Origin: Areca catechu
Taxonomy: Eukaryota; Streptophyta; Magnoliopsida; Arecales; Arecaceae
Reading direction: 5' to 3'
DNA length: 64,000 bases
Assembly: GCA_021397845.1 (NCBI GenBank)
Contig: CM038044.1
Location: 41,216,354-41,280,353 of the forward strand
The notes beneath the pieces are model-generated. The model ran no database searches, had not been told where the DNA came from, and saw only the letters and a program-made list of their open reading frames with translations. How positions within the stretch are numbered: the first letter of the stretch is position 1; the number at the start of each line of letters is the position of its first letter. A program made the translations under genes and the position numbers. This document shows, piece after piece, positions 45,518-57,651 of this stretch.

Positions 45518-47128
45518 GAGCCCGACTTTGGCCGGTCAACCCATATGCATCTAAAGGTAGGTACAATACCAATTACTTCTCTAAGTAATTCCTAGTATTC
45601 ATTTTGCCCTAGGGATCCTCATAGTCGGCCTTTGGGCCTACTATTGAATGTCCTGGTTAGGTCCAACCATTAACATAATCAAATTCAATGCTTCTAACTA
45701 ACCCATGATCAAGCTTAACTTTGGCCGGCCCACCTGATCACGTGTTAAGATAGTTGCACTAAGCCATCATATGTTGAATGGTAATTCCACTCACCTGATG
45801 ACCACCCATTCTTTGGGACTGTCGACGGTCACCCAACTTATGGACTTATTACCAATCCAACTTAATGAGAGGCTAAGACTTAGGCTATCACATAACTTAA
45901 TCTTTTTATGGACCTAATAATTTAAAGGATTTAAATTTTGTGACATTTTGAAAAGAATGCATGGACCTTGATCAAGAAAGCTCCCACCAAACTCTTAAAG
46001 GGTTTCAATATCAAATTGGTCCATGGGCACCTTAAACCAGTCAGAATGATTAACCTTAGTTGACATGGGTCAACTCAAATCAATAGATAATATAATCAGA
46101 TATAATTCACCACATTAGCCAGGTAAGTAAGATCAAGGGATGGGTTAAGCCAGGTAAGCCTTTTGCCTTAGACACCAACCATAAGTTGGCCAGGTAAGAG
46201 TTAGCCCCAAAGAACCTTAATCACCAATGTCAAACTTATCTGAGATACCAAGCGGTTTACCAGACTCAATCAGACTAACCTAAATACCCGAGCTCACCAT
46301 GAAGCCATTAATCAAGTCCATTTAGATGTATGGAATGATCTAACTAACTATTAGAGAGATCAATAGAGGAGAGATCCAATTCAACTTTTGATTAGTCTTT
46401 TTTCTATTTAATCCATTCATCTAAACTTAGGTCTAACCCATTTAAGGACCCAATTGTAGCTTACCCAATTAACCCATAGTTTATCAATCATGACTTAAGA
46501 TTAGAATCACATTCTAAATCTTAAAAGGTTTCAAAAATACAACTTAATTCTCAATTAAGTGTAACATGCCAATTGAAACATTTTCAATTAACCCAAATTT
46601 GAAACAATTTCAAAAATAAGTGAAATAATTTCACAAAAATTATGAACCTTAAGTTTATTATTTCAAGGAACTTTTCCTTTGTTCTTAGATCCGAGTTGAC
46701 TCATGCAAGGATGAGTCAGCTCAGATAGAACACTTTTTCTTATTATGCAAAGACTAGTTGACTTGAGAAGGGATGAGTCGACTCATCCAAAATATAAAAT
46801 AGACAAACTGTTCTGTCTACAGGAAATGAGTAGACTATAGCAAGGGCGAGTTAGCTCGTCTACCTAGGCTAAAAACATTAACTTTAAAATTCATCCCTTT
46901 TCATTTAAACTTTTCAAAATCTTAGATCATATACCTTTTAGATCTTATCTAAACATAGTTATGATCCACAAACATAGATTAAAACCATTTTAACCTATCA
47001 AATTTCTCACTTTCTTCTTCATAAGGTCATGATGCAGCGGCACCCCTACATGCCATAGGAGAACCCCACTGAATGGGAAGAGATGGCCTTTAAACCATAC
47101 TTCTCTCCAATGACCGGACAGCCATGGT
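45518..47128 (-). other. CopA leader, middle part
   Basis: Noncoding. Minus-strand text resembles the CopB leader (the GGCCGGCC-AAAGT and TAAGTTGGGTG regions). It carries GAGTCGACTC-type motifs at 46686-46860, which the CopB leader lacks. CopB inserted at its right edge. Confidence 0.6.
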
Positions 47129-48570
47129 GAATCTATTGGGAATTGTGTCCCAAAGCCAATTACCTGGGTTGTAGGCGGTTGTGCTCAGTATTATACTTAT
47201 TTTATGAATTAATAAAATATTATTTTTTGGCAGCTCATCACATACTTAATTTCCCTGAAATGAACTCTTTCCATGTGATGAAGTCCTTAGGACTACACTG
47301 ACTTCGATACAGAGAGGATGTATCGAGTGGTCCTTAAACCCTGTTCACAACCAAAGGATATATTGTACTGGACGGTAATATATCAAGTATAGGTTGTTGT
47401 AGTTCACATCGTTTGGTTGTCCTCTTGACCAAATGAGTGTGGTGACACTGATGTGATCTGCAAGTGGGATATGTGATATCTCATTGAACGTGACTCCGTG
47501 CAGCCCCTTTCTGCCAAAGGGATACTCACGATTGGATATGGGTATATATGTCCTCTGACCTGAGGTCATCACGGTAGCTTGCAAGCAACTCCCTGTGCTT
47601 TGGTGCCGGACTACCCAGATTTTTAATCCGGTGATGGAAGGTTTCTGGGTACAGGCAAGTACTTGTGGAGCAGTGATGGACCAAGATGGAATTGACCTGT
47701 CCAAACAGTTTGGATTAAATGTCTCGCAGTATCTCAATTTAGCAAATCCTCGGCCAGGGTAGTCCTAGTGAAGAGTCACTGGGCTTGCGAGGTTGAGACA
47801 CATAGTCGACTGACTCAGTCTGGGATGGCAGCCCAATCTCAGTCGTGATGAGCATTAGAGGTCAAAGAGATGAATTATATGGTAACCATATGCCAGAGGT
47901 TCGATAGTTTACTCCCGCATCTTCGACCTATCCGGACGTCGGGACCCATTGCTAGATGGTTTCCTATGCTGGTACTTGAAATTGTTCTAATACTATTGTT
48001 TAGGTTCGAACCTATGAGGTCACACGCCACAGATGATAACTCTCTGATCCAGATACCGATTACGATTGGGAATCGTCTCGGATTTATGGTCACAGTTTTT
48101 TTTGAGCACATATTTTCTTGTCTTGCCCTTATCTGAGTCAACCGGAAATTGTTCCAGGTTGACCAGCACTGTGCCAGAATTTTTCTGAATCAGTTTTGAA
48201 CTGATTCGGAGTTCGTTTCGGCCTCCAATTGGTTGTGAACCAATTTTATTCCTTGAACCAGGTTCAATTGGATTGAACCGTTTGGTTTAATGGGATTGAA
48301 CCAATGGGTTGGTTTATTGGCTTGGACCGGTTATTTGAACCGGTGGACTGGTTTCCACGATTTTCTTTTACTCCTTTGATCGTTTACACGGTGTTTTGTG
48401 GAAGGCCAAACGAATGCAAAGAATTTTTCCTAACGTCCAAAAGGCAAAACGACTCCCAAGCTCTTCGTATTAGTGCCTTATTAATCCTGGTTTAAGGCTT
48501 GTTAATTGGGTTAAGAACCTGCTGCCTCTCCACCTCCCATCGCTCCACCTCTCTCTCCCTCCCAGCACCT

Positions 48571-48578
48571 TATATAAA
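48571..48578 (+). promoter_or_regulatory. TATA box, CopB 5' LTR
   Basis: TATATAAA in CAGCACCTTATATAAACTAC. The same site is at 56422-56429 in the 3' LTR. Confidence 0.65.
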
Positions 48579-49185
48579 CTACAAGAGCTGTTCCCCTATT
48601 GGTGGATTGTGAGTTGAGTTTCAACGTGGAGAGATTTTCACCGTGTGTTGAATTTTTCCCACCGTGTGAGAACCAAGAACAAGCTACCAAACATCTGGGC
48701 ATTCTTCTTCTTGGAGAGGCTTAAGGAGAGACCTTTGGGGCTAGGTTTAGAAGCCTTAGAAGGGGAGAAAATCCCATTGCTTGAAGTGCTCTTGTTCTGC
48801 CCAGTTGCAGAATTCTGTGACCGTGAAGCCCTCTTCCGGTGGCTAGCACCGTGCGTGGAGGCGGATCTGAGAGTCCCGGGCATGTCTCCCCTCTAGAGGG
48901 AGTACCATTCTACTCCGAGGAGCAAACCACGCGAGCCGGGATCGCCCCAGCTACTCCGAAACGAAGGCCAAAGTCTGCTATCCAGTTCTGCTGCAAAAAT
49001 CTGGCAGTAGACTGGTGATTTATTTAATTTTTTTGGCTTAGATTTGATTGCAGAAATTGGTGGCAAATCGAAGAAGACTTGTCCAAGTTGCTGCTGCTCA
49101 AATTTGGAAGCAAACAGAGGTCCGAAAGGTGGTGTTCAGACGACGTTTTGCAAGCCAAAAAGAGAGTCCCAAGGAGGAAGACGAC

Positions 49186-49252
49186 TGGAATAACTTTATT
49201 CCAGTTATTCCAGTCTAATCCAGGTTTATTCCAGAGTTATTCCAGGCAGAAT
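49186..49252 (+). repeat. TTATTCCAG repeats
   Basis: Five near-consecutive copies of TTATTCCAG or variants within about 65 bases, also present at about 57045-57105 in the 3' LTR. Confidence 0.65.
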
Positions 49253-49490
49253 AAAAGGTATGGAAAATTATTTTTTAATCATGCATGGATAGATTAAATT
49301 GTTTAATATTTTATAAATATTTTATATGATTATATATGCCTAAATGCAACTAGATTTAGATTAATTCCTGGCGGAGCAGATACCCACTGCGTGAATTTTA
49401 AAAATTATTTTAAAATCCAATCTGCTCCCGTAGATGTTTGCATGCCTAGTGTAGGATCTTGTCAAACCACCTGCATCAGTTTCCTTTCAT

Positions 49491-49502
49491 TGGTATCAGA
49501 GC
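49491..49502 (+). promoter_or_regulatory. Primer binding site, CopB
   Basis: TGGTATCAGAGC, one base after the LTR end, complementary to initiator tRNA-Met. Confidence 0.9.
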
Positions 49503-51011
49503 CAGGTTGAATATGTAATCTAATCTAGTATGCATGTTTACAGATTAAAAATTGTTTAATCTTAAAGATGTATTAAGTTTTCTTTTTGGAACCTAGTTGA
49601 GACCTTCACCATGACCGTGTGTCTTTGACATGATGCGGATCGTCTGTGTTGGCCTCTTCAAAAGGATCCTTAAAGAATATTAAAAAATTAAAAATTATTT
49701 TAATTTAGAGATACATGTTTTAGGCATGTTTTATAAAATATTTGTAAAATATTATTTGATGCATGATTTTTGGTATATAAAATTGTTTTACATAGAGACT
49801 TAATTAAAAATTATTTTAATTAAGTGTTTGGCTTATTAAAAAAAATTTTAGGTTTATAAAATCTAATATAATTTGCATAAGCCATTTTGGGTTAAATTGG
49901 GTTAACTGACTAGTTGGGTCCATAACTGGGTTAGACCTAAATTTAGTTGAACCGGATAACAAGAAGATTAAACAAAAATTGTTTAAGGTCCTTCTTTAGA
50001 ACTATCTAATAGTTAGAATAGTTGATCCGTTCATCTAAAATGGATCCAATTAGTGGTTCAGTGGACGCCCAAGTCTTTAGGCTAGTCTGATCGAGTCTGG
50101 TAAACCGACTGGTGTCAAGGTAGTTTTGGCATTGTGATCATGGCTGTATGAGGCTGCCTCTTTCCTGGCCAACTTGGTTGTTGTCTAGGAAAGATGGTTA
50201 ATGGCGGATACTCACCCATGATCTCACCTACCTGGCTAGTCGAGTCGACCAGAACTGATTGGAAAAGCTCAATGACTCGAGTTAACCCATGTCACCCAAG
50301 TTGATCAGTCTGACTGATCTATAGCTGCCCATGGATCATTTGTTGATTTATTTCAACCCTCCTAGAATCTGATTGATTCAGTGGGAGGATGATCTATGTC
50401 CTTATCTCTTTCTTCTGTCATAATTAAAAATCCTCTAAAATTATTAGGTCCTTAAAAAGACTAAGTCAAGGAGTTGATAGTGTCTTAGCCTCCCATTAAG
50501 TTGGATAGAAATGTGTCCACTAGCTTGGTGTGCATCGGCAGTTCCATAGAACGGATGTACATCTGGCGACTGGAATTTCTATCTGATTGATGATGGTTCA
50601 GTGCAACCTCCTTAACGGGAACAGGTGGGCCGGCCATAGTCGAGCTTGGTCTTTAGTTAGCTGGAAGTATTGGATTTGTCATTTTAATGGTTGGACCTAA
50701 CTAGAGACCCGCAATAGGAGGCCCCTAGGTTGATTGGGGTACTCTCTGGGGCAAAATAAATTGCTGAAAATTATTTAGAGAAATAATTGGTTTACGAACC
50801 TACCTTTAGGCTCGTATGGGTGAGCCGGCCATAGTCGGGCTCATGCGAGGCCTATTGGATTTCAGTACCCACTTGAAAAAGCATGTTTTCACGGATTGGA
50901 GTTAGAGGCTACCAATCTGAAAAATTAGTGGGAGAAACCTTTAGACTAAAGTCCAAGTCTTTTGGTTAAGTTATTAATTCATAAACTAATTTGGTCTTAT
51001 TTTCTTTTCAG
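49503..51011 (+). other. CopB 5' leader
   Basis: About 1.5 kb without a significant ORF. The last 15 bases before the gag ATG read TTATTTTCTTTTCAG, a splice-acceptor-like tract. Confidence 0.7.
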
Positions 51012-54000
51012 ATGTCTTTAAATTTATCGCTCCGGTCACTTCTCGATAACGAGAAGTTAAAGGGTCACAACTTCGATAGTTGGTATCGAAGGTTGAGAAT
51101 TGTTCTGGAGCATGAACGGATCCTTTATGTGATAACGGATCCGGCACCTGAAATCCCTCCCGCAAATGCATGGAGTGCGGTCAGAGACGCTTATCTGAAG
51201 TGGGTCTCTGATCGGACAACTGTCCATTGCATCATGTTAGCGGCGATGAACGACGAGTTCAGTCGCAAATTCGAGGAGGCCCAACCTTATGAAATCCTTC
51301 AAAAGTTGAAGGAATCCTTCGGCACCCCGGATGATGTAGAACGGTACAAAGTGTCTTGTGCCATTTACAACTCCAAGATGCCGAATGGCGGTTCAGTCAC
51401 TGATTATGTATTATACATGATCGAGCTGATTGAAAAACTGGGCAAACTTGGATGCCCCTTGCACGAGCAGCTCGGCAAGGATGCGATCCTGAATTCTCTT
51501 CCCTCCTCCTATCTTGATTTTCTCGATCATTACAGAATGAACAAGCCTGCAGTCAACTACCATGGTCTTTTGGGGTTGCTGCAGACTTTCGAGAAAGACC
51601 ACCAACTGAATAAGGGGGTGGTGAATTTAGTGGGAGGAAGTAGAGGTCGTCATCCCTTTAAGAAAGGGAAGAAGAAAATAAATAAGAAGGGAAAGAATGT
51701 GCAAAATGTTCCTGGCCCTAGTCAGACCAGGAAGTATAAGGCTGATCAGTCTTCTGCAGAGTGTTTCTACTGCAAGAAGAAGGGACACTGGAAGAGGAAT
51801 TGTCCTCTTTATATTGCATCCCTTGATCCGAACAGGCCGAGGAAGAAGAAGTCTGCTGAACAAGGTATTTATATGATAAAACCTTGTAATTACTCAATTG
51901 TTGATACTGCTAACTAGGTATTGGATACTGGTAGTCCAATTCATGTTTGTAATTCGTTACAGGGACTTCAAGTTAGTAGAAGATTTGAAGATGGAGAACA
52001 GTTTCTGAGTGTCGGGAATGGAAATCGTGTTCCAGTACTGGCGATCGGAGTCCTACGTCTTGTCTTTGAGTCTTGTACTGTCGAACTAGTCGACTGTCAC
52101 TATTGTCCTAGTTTCATTATGGGCATAATCTCTGTAGGCCTTTTGGCCAATTGTGGTTTTGAACTTTCAATAAAAGAAGATTTTTGCAATGTTATTTTGA
52201 ATAACTCTGTTATAATGAAAGCTAGATTAAATAATGGCATATACGTACTATCAAGGCCTGTTAGTGTAATGTACACTTCTAGCAAACGCCCAAGGTTAGA
52301 TAATGTCAATAATTTGTATCTTTGGCACTGTAGGCTAGGTCATATTAACCAAAATAGGATAAACAAGATGCGAGGAGATGGACTTCTCGACGTCAGTGAT
52401 TCTGAATCACTGTCCACTTGTGAATCCTGTTTACTTGGTAAAATGACCAAGTTACCTTTTACTGGAAAGGGTGAACGAGCTACAGAACTTCTAAGTCTAA
52501 TACATACTGATGTATGTGGACCGATGACAGTTAGTGCCAGAAAAGGATACAAATATTTCATTACTTTTACAAATGACTTTTCAAGATTCGGTTATGTCTT
52601 TTTAATGAGACATAAGTCTGAATCGTTTGAAATGTTCAAACGATACCGTAATGAAGTAGAAAAGCAAACTAAAAAAAGTATTAAAACCCTTCGATCTGAT
52701 TGAGGTGGTGAATACTTATTTGGTGCTTTTTTGACATATCTTGAGGAGAATGGAATTCTCTCTCAGTGGACTCCTCCAAGAACACCACAGTTGAATGGTG
52801 TGTCCGAAAGGAGGAATCGAACCTTGTTGGACATGGTTCGATCCATGATGGGCTTTGCAACTCTACCGCTATCCTTTTGGGGATATGCACTTTAGACAGC
52901 CTGTTACTTATTAAATAATGTTCCAAGTAAGTCAGTTGTCTCCACTCCGTATGAGATGTGGAATGGGTGTAAACCCTCAATCTCACACCTTCGGGTCTGG
53001 GGTTGTCTGGCTTACGTAAAGCATTTAGACTCAGACTAACTTGGTCCTAAGTCTGACAGGTGTTTATTCATTGGTTATCCTAAGGAAACCAAAGGGTATT
53101 TCTTCTACTTGGAGAATAAACAAACGGTGTTCGTTGCTCTTAGAGCTATCTTTTTGAAAAAGTTCCTTGGAGAAGGAACTATAGCCTCTAAGATTGAACT
53201 TGATGAAGTTCAGCCAATAGAAGAACCTACACACTCTAAGGACATCGTAGAACCGACTGTGATTGAATCACACCCAGAACCCATTAGGAGATCTGGTAGA
53301 ATATCGCGTCACCCGGACAGATACTACGGTTTCTTGATCTGGGACGGCGATCCCATTGAGCTCGATGAGAACAATGAGGATCCAATCACCTATATGGATG
53401 CACTTCAGAGATCTAACTCTGAGGCATGGCTTGGAGCCATGCGATCCGAAATGGAGTCCATGGAAATCAACAATGTTTGGACACTGGTTGATCCGCCTGA
53501 AGGAATAAAACCCATCGGGTGTAAATAGATCTTCAAGAGGAAAAGGGACGCAGATGGGAAGGTAGAGACCTATAAAGCCCGTCTGGTTGCCAAGGGGTAT
53601 CATCAGCGATATGGTATCGATTATGACCAGACCTTCTCCCCTGTGGCAATGCTCAAGTCCATTCGGATCATGCTTGCTTTGGCAGCATATTTTGATTATG
53701 AGATCTGGCAGATGGATGTCCGAACCGCTTTCCTGAATGGGGAACTGGAAGAAGAGGTGTATATGATACAGTCTAAAGGGTTCACATCCACAGATGTATC
53801 AAAAGTATGCAAGTTGCAGAGGTCCATCTATGGACTCAAGCAAGCATCTCAAAGTTGGAACTTACGGTTTGATAGGTGTATCAAATCGTATGGCTTCGTT
53901 AGGAACGGAGAAGAACCGTGCATCTATAAATGGGTTAATGGTTCTGTGATTGTATTCCTAGTACTGTATATTGATGACATTCTCTTAATCGGGAATGATG

Positions 54001-54953
54001 TCACAGCATTACAAGGAATAAAAGTCTGGTTATCATCTCAGTTCTCCATGAAGGACTTGGGTGAAGCTTCTTACATACTAGGTATGAAAATCTATAGAGA
54101 TAGATCTAAGAAGCTTTTGGGACTGTCCCAGTCTATGTACATTGACACTGTGTTGAAACGGTTCAGCATGGAAAATTCCAAGAAAGGCTATCTTCCGATA
54201 GGTTCTGGAATTACTCTTTCCAAGAAGGATTGTGCGACAACTCCTGAGGAAAGAAAGCGCATGAGTAGAGTACCTTATGCTTCTGCAGTATGCTCTATCA
54301 TGTATGCTATGACTTGTACTAGACCAGACGTGGCATACTCACTAGAAGTAGTGAGCAGATACCAGTCTGACCCAGGTGAGGTGCATTGGAAGGTGGTTAA
54401 GTCCATCCTTAAGTATTTAAGAAATACTAAAGATCAATGGCTAATTTATGGAAAACCTGACTTGAAACTTGTGGGATACTTTGACTCCAGTTTCCAGTCG
54501 GATAGAGATGATAGCAAGAGTGTGTCAGGGTTTGTATTTACCCTGAATGGAGGAGCGATCTGCTGGAAAAGTTCTAAGCAGGCAACTATTGCAGACTCGG
54601 TATGCGAAGCAGAATACATTGCAGCATCAGATACGACAAAGGAAGCTGTGTGGTTGCGGAAGTTCCTTGGAGAGCTAGGGATGGCACCTTCCCTAGATGG
54701 TCCTGTTCCGGTGTATTGTGACAGCACTGGAGCCATTGCTCAAGCTAAGGAGCCTAAAGCTCATCACTGCACCAAACACATTTTGCGGCGCTACCACCTC
54801 GTACGAGAGATCATGGAACGAGGTGACATCAATCTTCTGAAGATCGATGGAAAAGAAAATCTGGCCGACCCCTTCACTAAAGCCCTCGGAATAAAAGAGT
54901 TCGACTATTGTAAATGGGAAAAGGGTATTAGATACTCTTCTGATTGGCTTTAG
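51012..54953 (+). pseudogene. CopB gag-pol polyprotein (five in-frame stops)
   Basis: The ATG at 51012 starts one frame of 1314 codons, without frameshift, to the natural stop ending at 54953. Domains: Gag (SLRSLLDNEKL, LGKDAILNSLPSSY), zinc knuckle CFYCKKKGHWKRNC (about residues 251-264), protease (VLDTGSPIHVC, near 305), integrase zinc finger (RLGHINQNRI, CESCLLGKM) and core (HTDVCGPM, LRSD then GGEY, NGVSERRNRTLLDM), RT (WQMDVRTAFLNG, LYIDDILLIGND), RNase H (CEAEYIAAS, VYCDSTGAIAQAKEP, ADPFTKAL). Premature stops: TAG 51915, TGA 52701, TAG 52893, TAA 53037 and TAG 53526. The first and last occupy expected Trp positions (G-to-A) and the second an expected Arg CGA position (C-to-T). One stop separates gag from protease. 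The element is dead but barely eroded. Confidence 0.93.
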
Positions 54954-54966
54954 TACAAGTGGAAGT
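54953..54966 (+). promoter_or_regulatory. Polypurine tract, CopB
   Basis: ACAAGTGGAAGT-type purine tract immediately before the LTR start TGTTGGAAATTG. Confidence 0.7.
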
Positions 54967-57342
54967 TGTTGGAAATTGTATCCCAAAGCCAATCGCCTGG
55001 GTTGTAGGCATTTGTGCTTAGTATTGTACTTATTTTATGAATTAATAAAATATTATTTTTTGGCAGCTCATCACATACTTAATTCCCGTGAAATGAACTC
55101 TTTCCATGTGATGAAGTCCTTAGGACTACACTGACTTTGATACAGAGAGGATGTATCGAGTGGTCCTTAAACCGTGTTCACAACCAAATGATATATTGTA
55201 CTGGACGGCAATATATCAAGTATAGGTTGTTGTAGTTCACATCGTTTGGTTGTCCTCTTGACCAAATGAGTGTGGTGACACTGATGTGATCTGCAAGTGG
55301 GATATGTGATATTTCATTGAACGTGACTCTGTGCAGCCCCTTTCTGCCAAAGGGATACTCACGATTGGATATGGGTATATATGACCCTCTGACCTGAGGT
55401 CATCACGGTAGCTTGCAAGCAACTCCCTGTGCTTTGGTGCCGGACTACCCAGATTTTTAATCCGGTGATGGAAGGTTTCTGGGTACAGGCAAGAACTTAT
55501 GGAGCAGTGATGGACCAAGATGGAATTGACCTGTCCAAACAATTTGGATTGAATGTCTCGCAGTATCACAATGTAGCAAATCCTCGGCCGGGGTAGTTTT
55601 AGTGAAGAGTCATTGGGCTTGCGAGGTTAAGACACGTAGTCGACTGACTCAGTATGGGTTGGCAGCCCAATCTCAGTCGTGATGAGCATTAGAGGTCAAA
55701 GGGATGAATTATACGGTAACCATATAACAGAGGTTCGAAAGTTTACTCCCGCATCTTCGACCTATCCGGATGCCGGGACCCATTGCTAGATGGTTTCCTG
55801 TGCTGGTACTAGAAATTGTTCTAATGCTACCGTTTAGGTTCGAACCTATGAGGTCACACGCCACAGAGGATAACTCTCTGATCCGGATACCGATTACGAT
55901 TGGGAATCGTCTCGATTTTATGGTCAGTTTTTTTTTAGCACACATTTCCCCGTCTTGCCCTTATCTGAGTCAACCAAAAATTATTCCAGGTTAACCATCA
56001 CTGCACCAGGATTTTTCTGAATCAGTTTTGAACTGATTCGGAGTTCGTTTCGGCCTCCAATTAGTTGTGAACCAATTTTATTCCTTGAACCAGGTTCAAT
56101 TAGATTGAACCGTTTGGTTTAATGGGATTGAACCAATGGGTTGGTTTATTGGCTTGGACCGATTATTTGAACCGGTGGACTGGTTTCCACGATTTTCTTT
56201 TACTCCTTTGACCATTTACACGGTGTTTTGTGGAAGGCCAAACGAATGCAAAGAATTTTTCCTAACGTCCAAAAGGCCAAACGACTCCCAAGCTCTTCCC
56301 TTCTCCTCCACCGTTTGGTATTAATGCCTTATTAATCCTGGTTTAAGGCTTGTTAATTGGGTTAACAACCTACTGCCTCTCCACCTCCCGTCGCTCCACC
56401 TCCCTCTCCCTCCCAGCACCTTATATAAACTACAAGAGTCGTTCCCCTGTTGGTGGATTGTGAGTTGAGTTTCAACGTGGAGAAGTTTTCACCGTGAGTT
56501 GAATTTTTCCCACCGTGTGAGAACCAGGAACAAGCGACCAAACATCTGGGCATTCTTTTTCTTGGAGAGTCTTAAGGAGAGACCTTTGGGGCTGGGTTTA
56601 GAAGCCTTAGAAGGGGAGAAAACCCCATTGTTTGAAGTGCTCTTGTTCTGCCCAGTTGCAGAATTCTGTGACCGTGAAGCCCTTTTCCGGCGGCTAGCAC
56701 CGTGCATGGAGGCGGATCCGAGAGTCTCGGGCATGTCTCCCCTCTAGAGGGAGTACCATTCTACTCCTAGGAGCAAACCACGTGAGCCGGGATCGCCCCA
56801 GCTGCTCCAAAACGAAGGCCAAAGTCTGCTATCCAGTTTTGCTGCAAAAATCTGGTAGCAGACTTTGGTGATTTATTTAATTTTTTTGGCTTAGATTTGA
56901 TTGCAGAACTCAGTGGCAAATCGAAGAAGACTTGTCCAAGTTGCTACTGCTCAAATTTGGGAGCAAACGGAGGTCTGGAAGTTGGTGTTCAGACGATGTT
57001 TTGCAAGCCAAAAAGAGAGTCCCAAGGAGGAAGACGACTGGAATAACTTTATTCCAGTTATTCCAGTCTATTCCAGGTTTATTCCAGAGTTATTCCAGGC
57101 AGAATAAAAGGTATGGAAAATTATTTTTTAATCATGCATGGATAGATTAAATTGTTTAATATTTTATAAATATTTTATATGATTATGCATGCCTAAATGC
57201 AACTAGATTTAGATTAATTCCTGGCGGAGCAGATATCCACTGCGTGAATTTTAAAAATTATTTTAAAATCCAATCTGCTCCTGCAGATGTTTGCATGCCT
57301 AGTGTAGGATCTTGTCAAACCACCTGCATCAGTTTCCTTTCA
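54967..57342 (+). mobile_element. CopB 3' LTR
   Basis: Homologous to 47134-49489 along its length, with small indels. It ends TTTCCTTTCA at 57342, followed by TSD GAATC. Confidence 0.9.
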
Positions 57343-57347
57343 GAATC

Positions 57348-57439
57348 CACCTTAATCCAAGTACTATGCGAAGGATATCAAGCCGATTTTATACATAAGC
57401 ATTAAATTAAATATGCATTCAACCTAGCTCTGATACCAT
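57348..57439 (-). promoter_or_regulatory. CopA leader start and primer binding site
   Basis: The plus strand GCTCTGATACCA at 57427-57438 is the reverse complement of the iMet PBS, one base from the CopA 5' LTR end at 57440, the same spacing as in CopB. Confidence 0.85.
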
Positions 57440-57651
57440 TGTTGGTGTGCCCCAGGGTAGGGCTGATACATGCAATTTAAAACTTTTCTAAATAGCATGA
57501 TGCAGTGGAAGAGGATAAAACAATTTTATCTTTAACATGTTAATCTAATTAACACGGGCCCGTAGAAAGATCTTGATGCACATAGAATAATGCATGTATG
57601 AAATCTAGCAAGCAAGGTATGTAATTCATAGAACAATTCTTTGAATCATAC

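Larger units (their letters stand above)
47134..49489 (+). mobile_element. CopB 5' LTR
   Basis: Starts TATTGGGAATTGTG (TGTTGG in the 3' copy) and ends CAGTTTCCTTTCA. It contains GGTTCAA/TTGAACC inverted-repeat clusters at about 48180-48360, a TATA box at 48571 and a TTATTCCAG repeat run at about 49190-49250. Open frames inside are repeated in the 3' LTR but show no known domain. Confidence 0.9.
47134..57342 (+). mobile_element. CopB: complete Ty1/copia element
   Basis: A 10.2-kb element with LTRs 47134-49489 (2356 bases) and 54967-57342 (2376 bases), TSD GAATC (47129-47133 and 57343-57347), PBS, leader, one gag-pol frame and polypurine tract. The long LTRs and gag type recall the Tork/Angela group, but this is not certain. 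The first 180 LTR bases differ at about a dozen positions, so it is older than GypA. It sits in the CopA leader. Confidence 0.92.

Noticed and set aside
48638..48896. LTR open frames repeated at 56489-56747 as conserved genes
   Set aside because: Duplication is due to the two CopB LTRs; both strands are open and no domain is visible.
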